DNA of 64,000 bases from Streptosporangium canum (GTDB lineage: Bacteria; Actinomycetota; Actinomycetes; Streptosporangiales; Streptosporangiaceae), in assembly GCF_900113865.1 (NCBI RefSeq), contig NZ_FOQY01000007.1:186001-250000 (forward strand). The letters are read 5' to 3'. Shown in pieces: positions 8,086-16,579 of this stretch. A program made the position numbers and the translations under genes. The number at the start of each line of letters is the position of its first letter. Within the stretch, counting starts at the first letter, position 1. Under the pieces are notes generated by a model. The model was not told where the DNA came from. It did not search any database and was given only the letters and a program-made list of their open reading frames with translations.

Positions 8086-8120
8086 CGGCCCCGTCCATCC
8101 TCCGCGGATGGACGGGGCCG
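8086..8120 (+). terminator. Intrinsic terminator-like hairpin after the hydrolase
   Basis: A perfect 15-base-pair stem (arms begin CGGCCCCGTCC and GGATGGACGG) with the five-base loop TCCGC, starting 11 bases after the stop codon at 8075. There is no T-run, as is common for actinobacterial terminators. Confidence 0.8.
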
Positions 8121-8150
8121 CTCCATGCCGGTCGAGTACCATCAGCTCAT

Positions 8151-8936
8151 ATGTCCGTCCGGAGAGGGCGCCGCGCCGTGCTCACCGGGATGCTGGCGCT
8201 GATGAGCGCCGGCCTGACCGCCGGGGCGGGGCCCCTTCCGCAGGAGACGCGCGGCCTCTGGCCGGGGGCCGCGACCGTGGTCCGCGGGGAGCACTCCGTC
8301 GTGATCGGCCACCGCGTCCCGCTCGCCGATCTCCGCGATCTGGCGTCGAGGGCCGACCGTGCCCGCCGTACCGTCGGGCGGATCTGGGGACCGGTCCGGC
8401 CGGTGATCCTCTTTCCCGCCACCGACGCGGAGGCGGCGGCGCTCGCGGGCGCCGGGAGCACGGGAGGGCTGGCCGCGATGGCCACCGCCGACAGGGTGAT
8501 CGTCCTGCCGTCGGGTTACGCGAGGCTCAGCGCGATCGGCCGGGACGTGGTGATCACACACGAGCTCGCCCACGTGGCCACCGGCGCGACCCGCGGTGGC
8601 CGGGTGCCGATGTGGCTGTCGGAGGGGTTCGCCGACTACGTGGGATACCGCGACGCCGGGATCGGGGTCCGCGAGGCCGCCGCCGAGCTGGCCGCGGAGG
8701 TGCGCGCCGGCACCCTGCCCGCCCGCCTGCCCGGAGCCGCCGACTTCGCCCCCGGCGCCCCCCGGCTGGCGCAGGCCTACGAGGAGGCGTGGCTCGCCTG
8801 CCGCTACATCGCGGAGCGCTTCGGTGAGAAGGCGCTGGTGAGGCTCTACGGTAGCGATGTCGGCAGTGCGCTGGGCCTGTCGACGGCGCAGCTCACCGCC
8901 GCCTGGCGTGACCACCTCCGGAGGGAACTGGGTTGA
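8151..8936 (+). CDS. Secreted HExxH metallopeptidase-like protein (peptidase MA/gluzincin type)
   Basis: 261 residues. The N-terminus (MSVRRGRRAVLTGMLALM) is a signal peptide. The zinc-binding motif HELAHVATG is at about 134-142, and WLSEGFADYVGYRD about 20 residues later supplies the third Glu ligand, the gluzincin arrangement. The rest is Ala/Arg-rich and includes a C-terminal helical region (LARLYGS-like, AWRDHLRREL). Substrate is unknown. It is followed by a 48-base tandem repeat and then an M48 protease; the two metallopeptidases are probably co-transcribed. Confidence 0.8.
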   Translation: MSVRRGRRAVLTGMLALMSAGLTAGAGPLPQETRGLWPGAATVVRGEHSVVIGHRVPLADLRDLASRADRARRTVGRIWGPVRPVILFPATDAEAAALAGAGSTGGLAAMATADRVIVLPSGYARLSAIGRDVVITHELAHVATGATRGGRVPMWLSEGFADYVGYRDAGIGVREAAAELAAEVRAGTLPARLPGAADFAPGAPRLAQAYEEAWLACRYIAERFGEKALVRLYGSDVGSALGLSTAQLTAAWRDHLRRELG

Positions 8937-8937
8937 C

Positions 8938-9082
8938 GCGGACCACGACGGACACGCCTGCGGCCTCCGGAAGGGGTGCCGTGAGGCGGACTGTGAAGGG
9001 CGTGCCTGCGGCCTCCGGAAGGGGTGCCATGGCGCGGACCACGACGGGCGTGCCTGCGGCCTCCCGGGGGGCTGCGACGCGC
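8938..9082 (+). repeat. Three tandem copies of a 48-base repeat between two protease genes
   Basis: Units begin GCGGACCACGACGG at 8938, GCGGACTGTGAAGG at 8986 and GCGGACCACGACGG at 9034, an exact period of 48. All share GCCTGCGGCCTCC followed by GGAAGGGGTGCC or a variant. The period is a multiple of three and the frame of the downstream M48 gene is open through it, reading Cys- and Asp-rich units (DHDGHACGLRKGC), but no start codon with a ribosome binding site precedes it. Confidence 0.85.
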
Positions 9083-9099
9083 CTGCGGGGAGGGATCCG

Positions 9100-10377
9100 A
9101 TGACGACGACCACGGCGGAGGCGCCCTCGGGCATCCGGGTGGCGGGGTGGGCGCTGGCCGCCCTCGGTGCGGCCACGCTGGCGATCGTGGCGTTCACCAC
9201 GCCCTGGCGGGCCCTGCCCGCCGTCGCCCCGTCCGTTCCGCCGGATCCGGCCCGCGACTTCACCCCGGACCAGATCGCCCGCTCCGAGATCTTCGACGCG
9301 GCGGTCAGCGCGCCCGCCTACCTGTCGCTCGGCCTGACCCTCGTGGCGGCCGGGGTCCTGGTGAGCACCCCGCTGGGCGCGCGGCTGCTCGGCAGGCTGC
9401 GGGGGCCGTGGTGGCTGCGGGTGCTGCTCGGCGTCCTCGTCCTGTCGGCGGCGGTGGAGATCCTCCGCTGGCCGCTGGGCATGTGGTCGGAGACCTACCT
9501 GCGCGAGTTCGGCCTGTCCACCCAGAACTGGCCGGCCTGGACGGCCGACCGGGTCAAGAACATCGGCATCAGGACCGGGCTGACCGCGATCATGGTGCTC
9601 GCGGTGGTCGCGCTGGCGCGCCGCTACCGGCGCTGGTGGATCCCCGCGGCCGCCGGCGCGTTCGCGCTGACCGTGGCCGCCTCCTTCGCCTACCCCGTGC
9701 TGATCGAGCCGGTCTTCAACGACTTCACGCCGATGCCCGCCGGACAGCTCCGCGACGACCTGCTCGGCATGGCCGCCCGCGACGGCGTGCCCGTCGAGGA
9801 CGTCCTCGTCGCCGACGCCTCACGGCGGACCACCGCGCTCAACGCCTACGTCTCCGGCTTCGGCGCGACCCGCAGGATCGTGGTCTACGACACGCTGCTG
9901 CGGGCCCCCGCCGACGAGGTCGAGCTGGTGGTCGCGCACGAGCTGGGCCACGCCAAGGCCGGCGACGTGCTGTACGGCACGCTCGTCGGCGCCCTGGGCG
10001 CGGCCTGCGGGGCGTGCCTGCTCTACCTGGTGGCGTCCTGGAGGCCGGTACGGCGGCGCACCGGGATCGCCTCGGTGGCCGACCCGAAGGCCGTGGGCCT
10101 GGTCATGGGGCTGCTGAGCCTGGCCACGGTCTTGTCCGGGCCGGCGCAGAACCTGGTCAGCAGGCACATCGAGGCCCGCGCCGACGCGCACGCGCTGGAC
10201 CTGACCAGGGATCCGGACGCGTTCGTGTCCATGCAGAGACGGCTGTCGGTCACCAACATCTCGGACCTGTCGCCGGACGCCTTCGAATACGTCCTCTACG
10301 TCTCCCACCCCACGGCGCCGCAGCGCATCGCCATGGCGCGCTCCTGGGCCCTGCTGAACGGCATGCGGGAGCCGTGA
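9100..10377 (+). CDS. M48 family integral membrane zinc metalloprotease (Ste24-like)
   Basis: 425 residues. Several transmembrane segments (about 15-35, 75-100, 108-125, 160-178, 182-200) precede the catalytic motif VVAHELGHAKAGD at about 285, with a distal Glu in ARADAHALDL and a C-terminal SHPTAPQRIAMA, as in Ste24/CAAX prenyl protease-type M48 enzymes. These act in membrane protein quality control or processing. The start at 9100 follows GGGGAGGGA at 9087-9095. The frame remains open upstream through the 48-base repeats, but that stretch has no initiation signal. The stop overlaps the start of the next gene (GTGA). Confidence 0.87.
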   Translation: MTTTTAEAPSGIRVAGWALAALGAATLAIVAFTTPWRALPAVAPSVPPDPARDFTPDQIARSEIFDAAVSAPAYLSLGLTLVAAGVLVSTPLGARLLGRLRGPWWLRVLLGVLVLSAAVEILRWPLGMWSETYLREFGLSTQNWPAWTADRVKNIGIRTGLTAIMVLAVVALARRYRRWWIPAAAGAFALTVAASFAYPVLIEPVFNDFTPMPAGQLRDDLLGMAARDGVPVEDVLVADASRRTTALNAYVSGFGATRRIVVYDTLLRAPADEVELVVAHELGHAKAGDVLYGTLVGALGAACGACLLYLVASWRPVRRRTGIASVADPKAVGLVMGLLSLATVLSGPAQNLVSRHIEARADAHALDLTRDPDAFVSMQRRLSVTNISDLSPDAFEYVLYVSHPTAPQRIAMARSWALLNGMREP

Positions 10378-11498
10378 ACCGCGCGCTGATCGTCACCAAC
10401 GACTTCCCGCCCCGGGCGGGCGGCATCCAGTCGTTCGTGCACGGTCTCGCCGCCTGCCTCCCGCAGGACTCGGTGGTCGTCTATGCCCCGCGGTGGCCCG
10501 GCTGCGAGGCGTTCGACGCGCGGCAGCCGTACCCGGTCGTGCGCCACCCCACCTCACTGATGCTGCCCACCCGCGCGGTCGCCCGCCGGGCCGCGGAGCT
10601 GGTCGCCGAGTTCAAGTGCGACACCGTGGTGTTCGGAGCGGCGGCCCCGCTCGGCCTGCTCGCGCCCAGGATGCGGGCCGCCGGCGCGGGCCGCGTCGTC
10701 ATGATCACCCACGGCCACGAGGCCTCCTGGGCGCAGGTCCCGCTCGCCCGCCGCCTGCTGGCCAGGATCGGCCGCCACGCCGACGTGGTCACCTACCTGG
10801 GGGAGTACACCAGGCAGCGGCTGGCCCCGGTGATCGCCGGCGGCAAGCTGGTACGGCTCGCGCCCGGCGTCGACACCGGCCTGTTCCGGCCGGAGGCCGG
10901 TGCGGGACAGGTCCGCGCGGCGCTGGGGCTGGGGGACCGGCCGGTCGTGGTCTGCCTGTCCCGGCTGGTGCCGCGCAAGGGGCAGGACGTCCTGCTGCGG
11001 GCCTGGCCCCAGGTGCTGCGGGCCGTGCCGGACGGCGTGCTGCTGCTCGTCGGCGGCGGGCCGTACCGCAGGACCCTGGAGCGGCTGGCCCGGCCGATGG
11101 GAGGCTCGGTCAGGATCGCCGGGCCGGTGTCGTCGGCGGCGCTACCCGCCTACCTCGCCGCCGGCGACGTGTTCGCCATGCCGTGCCGTACCCGGTTGGG
11201 CGGCATCGACGTGGAGGGACTCGGCATCGTCTACCTGGAGGCCTCCGCCAGCGGGCTGCCCGTGGTGGCGGGCGCGTCGGGCGGGGCCCCCGACGCGGTG
11301 CTGCAGGGGGAGACCGGCCTGGTCGTGGACGGGACCTCCCCGGCCGAGGTGGCCGGGGCCCTCATCGAGCTGCTCAAAGATCCGGCCAGGGCCCGGGCGA
11401 TGGGCGAGCGCGGGCGCGAGTGGGTCACGCGGGAGTGGGACTGGGAGCTGGTCGCCGCCCGCTTCGCCCGGCTGCTCGAACCGGCGCGACCCTCCTGA
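10374..11498 (+). CDS. pimB: Glycosyltransferase family 4, PimB-type phosphatidylinositol mannoside mannosyltransferase
   Basis: 374 residues, GT-B fold. The N-terminal VTNDFPPRAGGIQSFVHGLA is the PimB' signature, and the C-terminal half has CLSRLVPRKGQDVLLRAW, LVGGGPYR and the E-x7-E type motif GIDVEGLGIVYLEASASGLPVV. PimB' adds the second mannose from GDP-mannose to phosphatidylinositol monomannoside in the cytosolic leaflet. GTG at 10374 overlaps the M48 stop by four bases, implying translational coupling. Close paralogues acting on other lipids cannot be excluded by sequence alone. Confidence 0.85.
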   Translation: MNRALIVTNDFPPRAGGIQSFVHGLAACLPQDSVVVYAPRWPGCEAFDARQPYPVVRHPTSLMLPTRAVARRAAELVAEFKCDTVVFGAAAPLGLLAPRMRAAGAGRVVMITHGHEASWAQVPLARRLLARIGRHADVVTYLGEYTRQRLAPVIAGGKLVRLAPGVDTGLFRPEAGAGQVRAALGLGDRPVVVCLSRLVPRKGQDVLLRAWPQVLRAVPDGVLLLVGGGPYRRTLERLARPMGGSVRIAGPVSSAALPAYLAAGDVFAMPCRTRLGGIDVEGLGIVYLEASASGLPVVAGASGGAPDAVLQGETGLVVDGTSPAEVAGALIELLKDPARARAMGERGREWVTREWDWELVAARFARLLEPARPS

Positions 11499-11634
11499 CG
11501 CGCGGCCGTCCGCGCGGCCCTTCCGGACCGCGCCGGACCGCGCCGGCCCGTGCGGCCGGGCGGCGACCCCGTCGTGCACCGCGCGCACCGCCCGCCGGGC
11601 CCGGCCGGATCGGCGTGGACCGGCCGGGACGGCG

Positions 11635-13428
11635 TCAGCCGTACAGGGAGTCGATGTGCTTGGCGAAGTCGCGCATCACGATGTTGCGCTTGACCTTGAG
11701 GGTCGGGGTGAGGTGCCCGCTCTCCTCGCTGATGTCGCGGTCGAGCACCGTGAACTTCTTGATCTGCTCGGGCTTGGAGACCGACCTGTTGGCCCTGTCC
11801 ACCGCCTTCTGCACCTCGGCGAGGATCGCCGGATCGGTGCTGAGGTCGGCGAGGGTGGCCCCGGCCTTGCCGTTGGCCCCCTTCCACTGCTCCAGCGCCT
11901 CGGGGTCGAGGGTGATGATCGCCGCGACGAACGGCCGGTCGTCGCCGACCACCATCGCCTGGCTGATCAGCGGGTGGGCCCGGATGAGGTCCTCCATCGG
12001 GGCCGGGGCGACGTTCTTGCCCGCGGCGGTGACGAGGATCTCCTTCTTGCGGCCGGTGATGCGCAGGTAGCCGTCCTTGTCGAGCTCGCCGACGTCACCG
12101 GTGTGGAACCAGCCCCCGGCGTCGATCGCCTCGCCGGTCGCCTTCTCGTCGTTCCAGTAGCCCTCGAAGACGTGACGGCCCTTGACCAGCACCTCGCCGT
12201 CCTCGCCGATGCCGATCGTGACGCCGGGGAACGGCTTGCCGACGGTGCCGACCTTGTTGGCGCCCGGCATGTTGACCGCCGACGGCGCGGAGGTCTCGGT
12301 CAGGCCCCAGCCCTCGAAGACCTCGATGCCCACGCCCCGGAAGAAGTGGGCGAGCCGCTCGCCCAGGGCCGAGCCGCCGGACACCGCGGCCGACAGCCTG
12401 CCTCCGGTGGCCGCGCGGAGCTTGCCGTACACCAGTTTGTCGAACAGGGTGTGCTTCAGCCTGAGGCCGAGCCCGGGGCCGCCCTCCGACTGCGCCCGGC
12501 TCCAGGCGATGGCGGTGTCGGCCGCGGCGTGGAAGATCTTGCTCTTGCCGTCGCCGGCGGCCTTCTGCTCCGCGCCGTTGTAGACCTTCTCGAACACCCG
12601 GGGCACGCCCAGCAGGAACGTCGGCTTGAAACCCTGCAGGTCGGGGGCGACGTTCTTCATGTTCGGGGTGTGCGCGAGCACGGTGCCCGTCTCGATCAGC
12701 ACGACCTGGATCATGCGGGCGAAGACGTGCGCGAGCGGCAGGAACAGCAGGCCCGCCCGGCCGTCCACGGTGAACAGCGGCTCCAGCGGGCCCGCCGCCA
12801 CGTTCCTGGCGGTGAACAGCAGGTTGTCGTGGGTCAGCGCGCAGCCCTTGGGCCTGCCGGTGGTGCCCGAGGTGTAGACGATGGTGGCCAGGTCGGCGGT
12901 GCCGCGGCCGGTCCTGCGCTCGGTCAGCGCCTGGTCGGACACCTCGGCGCCGCCCGCGGTCAGCTCCTCCAGCGCGCCGCCGTCGATGCGCCAGACGTCC
13001 TTGAGGTCCGGCAGCTCGGCCAGCACCTCGCGGACGACCTCCTCGTGCGACTCCAGCTCCACGAACACGGCCTTCGCGCCGCTGTCGGAGATGATCCATC
13101 TGACCTGGTCGGAGGAGGAGGTCTCGTAGATCGGCACGCTGGCCGCGCCGGCGGCCCAGATCGCGTAGTCGATCACGGTCCACTCGTAGCGGGTGCGCGA
13201 CATCAGGGCCACCCGGTCACCGGCGCCGATCCCGGCCGCGATCAGTCCCCGCGCCACCGCGGCGACCTGGTCGCGGAACTCCCGGGCGGTGACGGCGATC
13301 CAGTCGTCGCCGATCTTGCGGCGCAGGGTGACGGCGCCCGGTTCCCGTTCGGCGCGCTGGAACACCGTGTCGGTCAGGTTGGCGGAGGCGGGGACATCCA
13401 CCAGTACGGGGACGCTGTACTCGCGCAC
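11635..13428 (-). CDS. Long-chain fatty-acid-CoA ligase (AMP-forming, FadD15-like)
   Basis: 597 residues. The AMP-binding P-loop is IVYTSGTTGRPKGCALTHDNLL; GWGLTETSA, the WFHTGDVGELDKDGYLRITGRKKEI block and a C-terminal Lys-bearing domain (TPTLKVKRNIV) are all present, so it is a complete ANL superfamily enzyme. It activates fatty acids to acyl-CoA through an acyl-adenylate at the membrane face. It converges on pimB with a 136-base GC-rich gap, and neighbours a divergent metallophosphoesterase; the same order (GT4, acyl-CoA ligase, phosphoesterase, SRPBCC, ArsA) recurs in other actinobacteria. Confidence 0.92.
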   Translation of the reverse strand: MREYSVPVLVDVPASANLTDTVFQRAEREPGAVTLRRKIGDDWIAVTAREFRDQVAAVARGLIAAGIGAGDRVALMSRTRYEWTVIDYAIWAAGAASVPIYETSSSDQVRWIISDSGAKAVFVELESHEEVVREVLAELPDLKDVWRIDGGALEELTAGGAEVSDQALTERRTGRGTADLATIVYTSGTTGRPKGCALTHDNLLFTARNVAAGPLEPLFTVDGRAGLLFLPLAHVFARMIQVVLIETGTVLAHTPNMKNVAPDLQGFKPTFLLGVPRVFEKVYNGAEQKAAGDGKSKIFHAAADTAIAWSRAQSEGGPGLGLRLKHTLFDKLVYGKLRAATGGRLSAAVSGGSALGERLAHFFRGVGIEVFEGWGLTETSAPSAVNMPGANKVGTVGKPFPGVTIGIGEDGEVLVKGRHVFEGYWNDEKATGEAIDAGGWFHTGDVGELDKDGYLRITGRKKEILVTAAGKNVAPAPMEDLIRAHPLISQAMVVGDDRPFVAAIITLDPEALEQWKGANGKAGATLADLSTDPAILAEVQKAVDRANRSVSKPEQIKKFTVLDRDISEESGHLTPTLKVKRNIVMRDFAKHIDSLYG

Positions 13429-13641
13429 GGGTCACTCCCTGAAGACGCGCGGATCAATGGGCTGCCTGGAAGTTACCGCGATAGGTTACGCGCCGGTGGA
13501 CACCGTTACCCAGGCGTTGCCGGGGGCGATTTCACGGTATCAGTCTCGTCGCTCGGGACCTCCGAACCGACCTTCCGGCCCCGGGGTCGCATCCGAGTTG
13601 TTACTTATGTCCGTATTTAGCGGATGGTTAGGATGTCCGGC

Positions 13642-14409
13642 ATGCGGGTTCATGTCGTCAGTGATGTGCACGGCAACGCCGCCGCCCTGGCGCGCGCGGG
13701 CGAGGGCGCCGACGCGCTCGTCTGCCTGGGCGACCTGATCCTGTTCATCGACTACGACGACCACTCCCAGGGCATCTTCCCCGAGCTGTTCGGGCAGGAG
13801 AGGGCCACGCAGTTCATCGCGCTGCGCACGGCCAAACGGTTCGACGAGGCGCGGGAGATGTCGGCCGCGCTCTGGGCCTCGCTGGACGGCGACCCCCGCG
13901 ACCACATCGAGCGCTCGGTCCGCCGGCAGTACGGTGAGATCTTCGCCGCCATGCCGACCCCGGCCTATCTCACCCACGGCAACGTGGACCTGCCGCGCTA
14001 CTGGCCCGAATACCTCCGGGAGGGCCACCACGTGCTCGACGGGCAGAGCGTGGAGATCGGCGGGCTCCGCTTCGGCTTCGTCGGGGGCGGGCTGCGCACG
14101 CCGTACCGGACGCCGAACGAGATCGACGACGAGGAGTTCGCGCGCAAGGTGGAGGCCGTGGGAGAGGTGGACGTGCTCTGCTGCCACATCCCTCCCGCCG
14201 TCCCCGAGCTGCTCTACGACGTGGTCGCCCGGCGCTTCGAGCGGGGCAGCGAGGCCACGCTGGAGGCGATCAGGCGGACCCAGCCGCGCTACGCCCTGTT
14301 CGGCCACGTGCACCAGCCCCTGGCCGCCCGCACGCGGATCGGCAGGACCGAATGCCTCAACGTGGGCCACTTCCGCGGCAGGGGCGTGCCTTTCGCGCTG
14401 GAGTGGTGA
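13642..14409 (+). CDS. Calcineurin-like metallophosphoesterase
   Basis: About 255 residues. Motifs in order: VVSDVHGN, CLGDLI, THGNVDLP (the GNxD/H motif), CCHIPP and FGHVHQP, which together form the binuclear metal centre. The family includes cyclic-nucleotide and nucleotide phosphodiesterases, and the substrate here is not evident. ATG codons at 13624, 13633 and 13642 are all in frame; the last places the conserved RVHVVSDVHG at the N-terminus and has an AGG nine bases upstream. It leads a run of co-directional genes up to the endonuclease at 18318. Confidence 0.85.
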   Translation: MRVHVVSDVHGNAAALARAGEGADALVCLGDLILFIDYDDHSQGIFPELFGQERATQFIALRTAKRFDEAREMSAALWASLDGDPRDHIERSVRRQYGEIFAAMPTPAYLTHGNVDLPRYWPEYLREGHHVLDGQSVEIGGLRFGFVGGGLRTPYRTPNEIDDEEFARKVEAVGEVDVLCCHIPPAVPELLYDVVARRFERGSEATLEAIRRTQPRYALFGHVHQPLAARTRIGRTECLNVGHFRGRGVPFALEW

Positions 14410-14452
14410 GCCGGAAGTTCGCCCGGAAACGTGGAACGAGTACGGTAACCCC

Positions 14453-14890
14453 ATGGCTGATCGCACCACTTCGAGCATCACGATCGGCGCCGGCCGGTCC
14501 CCCATCATGACGGTGATCGCCGACTTCGCCTCATACCCGGAGTGGGCGGGCCAGGTGAAGTCGGCGCGCGTGCTCTCCGCCGGCGAGGACGGACGTCCGG
14601 CCACGGTCCGGTTCGCCCTGGACGCGGGCGTGATCAGCGACGAGTACACCCTCGCCTACACCTGGCACGGCGAGGACTCCGTCGACTGGAACATCGCCGA
14701 GGCGGGGAAGATGGTCTCCGGGCTCACCGGAAGTTACCGCCTCGCCGACGAGGGCGGTGGCACCGAGGTGACCTACGAGCTCGCCGTGGACCTCAAGGTC
14801 CCCATGATCGGCATGATCAAGCGGAAGGCGGAGAAGGTCATCATCGACACCGCCCTGAAGGGACTGAAGAAGCGCGTCGAGACCTCATGA
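14453..14890 (+). CDS. SRPBCC/START-fold protein (polyketide cyclase-like)
   Basis: 145 residues in one lipid-binding START-like domain: FASYPEWAGQVKSARVL, then alternating beta strands (EYTLAYTWHGEDSVDWNI, GSYRLADEGGGTEVTYELAVDL) and the long C-terminal helix MIKRKAEKVIIDTALKGLKKRVE. Such proteins bind hydrophobic ligands in a cavity. In actinobacteria this particular gene regularly precedes an ArsA-type ATPase, as here, so a shared role in handling lipids or membrane proteins is likely, but unproven. Confidence 0.85.
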   Translation: MADRTTSSITIGAGRSPIMTVIADFASYPEWAGQVKSARVLSAGEDGRPATVRFALDAGVISDEYTLAYTWHGEDSVDWNIAEAGKMVSGLTGSYRLADEGGGTEVTYELAVDLKVPMIGMIKRKAEKVIIDTALKGLKKRVETS

Positions 14891-14951
14891 GGGAGCCGGG
14901 CCGGGCCGGACCCGCGGGCGTGCGCCCCGGGGCGCCGGGCGGGGAGGACGC

Positions 14952-16121
14952 GTGAGCCGGGTCCTGCTGTTCACCGGTAAGGGCGGCGTCGGCAAGACGA
15001 CCGCGGCGGCCGCCACCGCCACCCTCGCGGCCAGGTCGGGGCGTAAGACGCTGGTGGTCTCCACCGACACCGCGCACTCGCTCGCCGACACGCTCGGCGC
15101 GACCGCCGGCGCCGAGCCCACCGAGGTCTCGCCCGGCCTCCACCTGCACCAGGTGGACACCCAGAAGGCGCTGGAGCGCCAGTGGGGCGACCTGCGCGAC
15201 TACGCCAGGGGCTTCTTCGCCGAGCTGGGCCTGGACGAGGTCACCGCCGAGGAGATCACCGTCCTGCCGGGCGCCGAGGAGGTCATCGCCCTGCTGGAGC
15301 TGCGCGAGCAGGCCCGCAGCGGCCGCTGGGACGTCATCGTCATCGACTGCGCGCCCACCGCCGAGACGCTCCGGCTGCTCGCCCTGCCCGAGGCCCTCGA
15401 CTGGCACGTCAACCGGCTGCTGCCGGTCGGCAGGCGGCTCCTGCGCACGCTCTCCCCGCTCATCCGCCGGGTGGCGCAGGTCAGCGTGCCCGAGGACCAC
15501 GTGGTCGGCGCGGGGGAGCGGCTCCACCGGGGCCTGCTGGAGGTCCGAGAGCTGCTCACCGGGCCCGACGCCAGCGTCCGGCTGGTGCTCACCCCCGAGG
15601 CCGTCGTGCTGGCCGAGGCCCGCCGCACGCTCACCTCCCTCAGCCTGTACGGCTATCGCGTCGACGCGGTGATCGCCAACCGGGTCTTCCCCGCCGGGGG
15701 CGCCGACCCGTGGCGGCAGCGGTGGGTGGAGGCCCAGGCCGGGCACCTGGCCGAAGTCGAGCAGTCCTTCGCCCCGCTGCCCGTCCACACCGTGCCCTAC
15801 CTGGACGCCGAGCCCGTCGGCCCCGCCGCCCTCGCCCGGGTCGCCGAGGCCATGTACGGCGCGTCCGACCCCTTCGCCCCGCCCACCGCGGACCCACCGC
15901 TGCGGATCACCCCCGAGGGCGAGCTGATCCTGGCCCTGCCGTTCGCCGAGAAGGGCGAGGTGGACCTGGCCCGCAAGGGCGACGAGCTGATCGTCAACGC
16001 GGGCTCCTACCGCCGGGTCCTGGCCCTGCCCGCGGCCCTGGCCCGCAGATCCGTGCGAGAGGCCGTGCTCCGCGACGGCTTTCTCCGGGTACGGTTCCAA
16101 TCGGGAGGGCCTGATGACTGA
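14952..16121 (+). CDS. ArsA/Get3-family ATPase with C-terminal Hsp20-like domain
   Basis: 389 residues. The deviant P-loop FTGKGGVGKTTAAAA is at about 7-21, switch I is STDTAHSLADTLG, and DCAPTAETLRLL is the switch II region. After the ATPase domain the C-terminal ~70 residues (PLRITPEGELILALPFAEKGEVDLARKGDEL) match the small alpha-crystallin-like ArsA_HSP20 domain. It is therefore an intracellular ATPase of the Get3 type rather than an arsenite pump subunit; no arsenic genes are nearby. The GTG start follows GGGGAGG. The stop overlaps the next gene by eight bases. Confidence 0.88.
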   Translation: MSRVLLFTGKGGVGKTTAAAATATLAARSGRKTLVVSTDTAHSLADTLGATAGAEPTEVSPGLHLHQVDTQKALERQWGDLRDYARGFFAELGLDEVTAEEITVLPGAEEVIALLELREQARSGRWDVIVIDCAPTAETLRLLALPEALDWHVNRLLPVGRRLLRTLSPLIRRVAQVSVPEDHVVGAGERLHRGLLEVRELLTGPDASVRLVLTPEAVVLAEARRTLTSLSLYGYRVDAVIANRVFPAGGADPWRQRWVEAQAGHLAEVEQSFAPLPVHTVPYLDAEPVGPAALARVAEAMYGASDPFAPPTADPPLRITPEGELILALPFAEKGEVDLARKGDELIVNAGSYRRVLALPAALARRSVREAVLRDGFLRVRFQSGGPDD

Positions 16122-16557
16122 GAAGACCGACAAGACCGGCAGGACCGACAACGACCGGGACCCGCTGGGGAACGCGACCGAGGAGGCGTTCAAACTCTTC
16201 GACACGTTCCAGCAGAGAGCGGCCAGAGAGCTGCGGAAGAACCTGATCAAGGGCACGATGACCGGGTTCGGCAGTGCTTTCTCCGGCGGCGGAAGCCGTG
16301 CCGGCAGCCGTGACGTGTGGGAGGAGGCGGTCTCCGAGCATGACGAGTACATCTGCCGGGCCTGCCCCGTCTGCCGTGCGATGGCCGCCCAGCGCGAGTC
16401 CGGCGGAGCGGTCGCCGACCACCTGATGCAGGCGGGCAGCGAGCTGTTCGCCGCGTTCAGGTCGGCCGTCGACGGGCTCAACAAGCCCACGCCCGCGCAG
16501 CGGGCACGGGAGCGCGGCAGGGAAGAGACCCCCGTGGAGCACATCGACCTGGGGTGA
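16114..16557 (+). CDS. DUF5304 family protein
   Basis: 147 residues, small and soluble. It has a charged N-terminus, a helical middle (EEAFKLFDTFQQRAARELRKNL) and a conserved cysteine cluster, YICRACPVCRAMAA, that could bind a metal. It overlaps the ArsA-like gene by eight bases and precedes the ROK kinase by 22, so it is translationally coupled and part of this operon. Function is unknown. Confidence 0.78.
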   Translation: MTEKTDKTGRTDNDRDPLGNATEEAFKLFDTFQQRAARELRKNLIKGTMTGFGSAFSGGGSRAGSRDVWEEAVSEHDEYICRACPVCRAMAAQRESGGAVADHLMQAGSELFAAFRSAVDGLNKPTPAQRARERGREETPVEHIDLG

Positions 16558-16579
16558 GCCCAGGGGGAAAGGGTGGACA

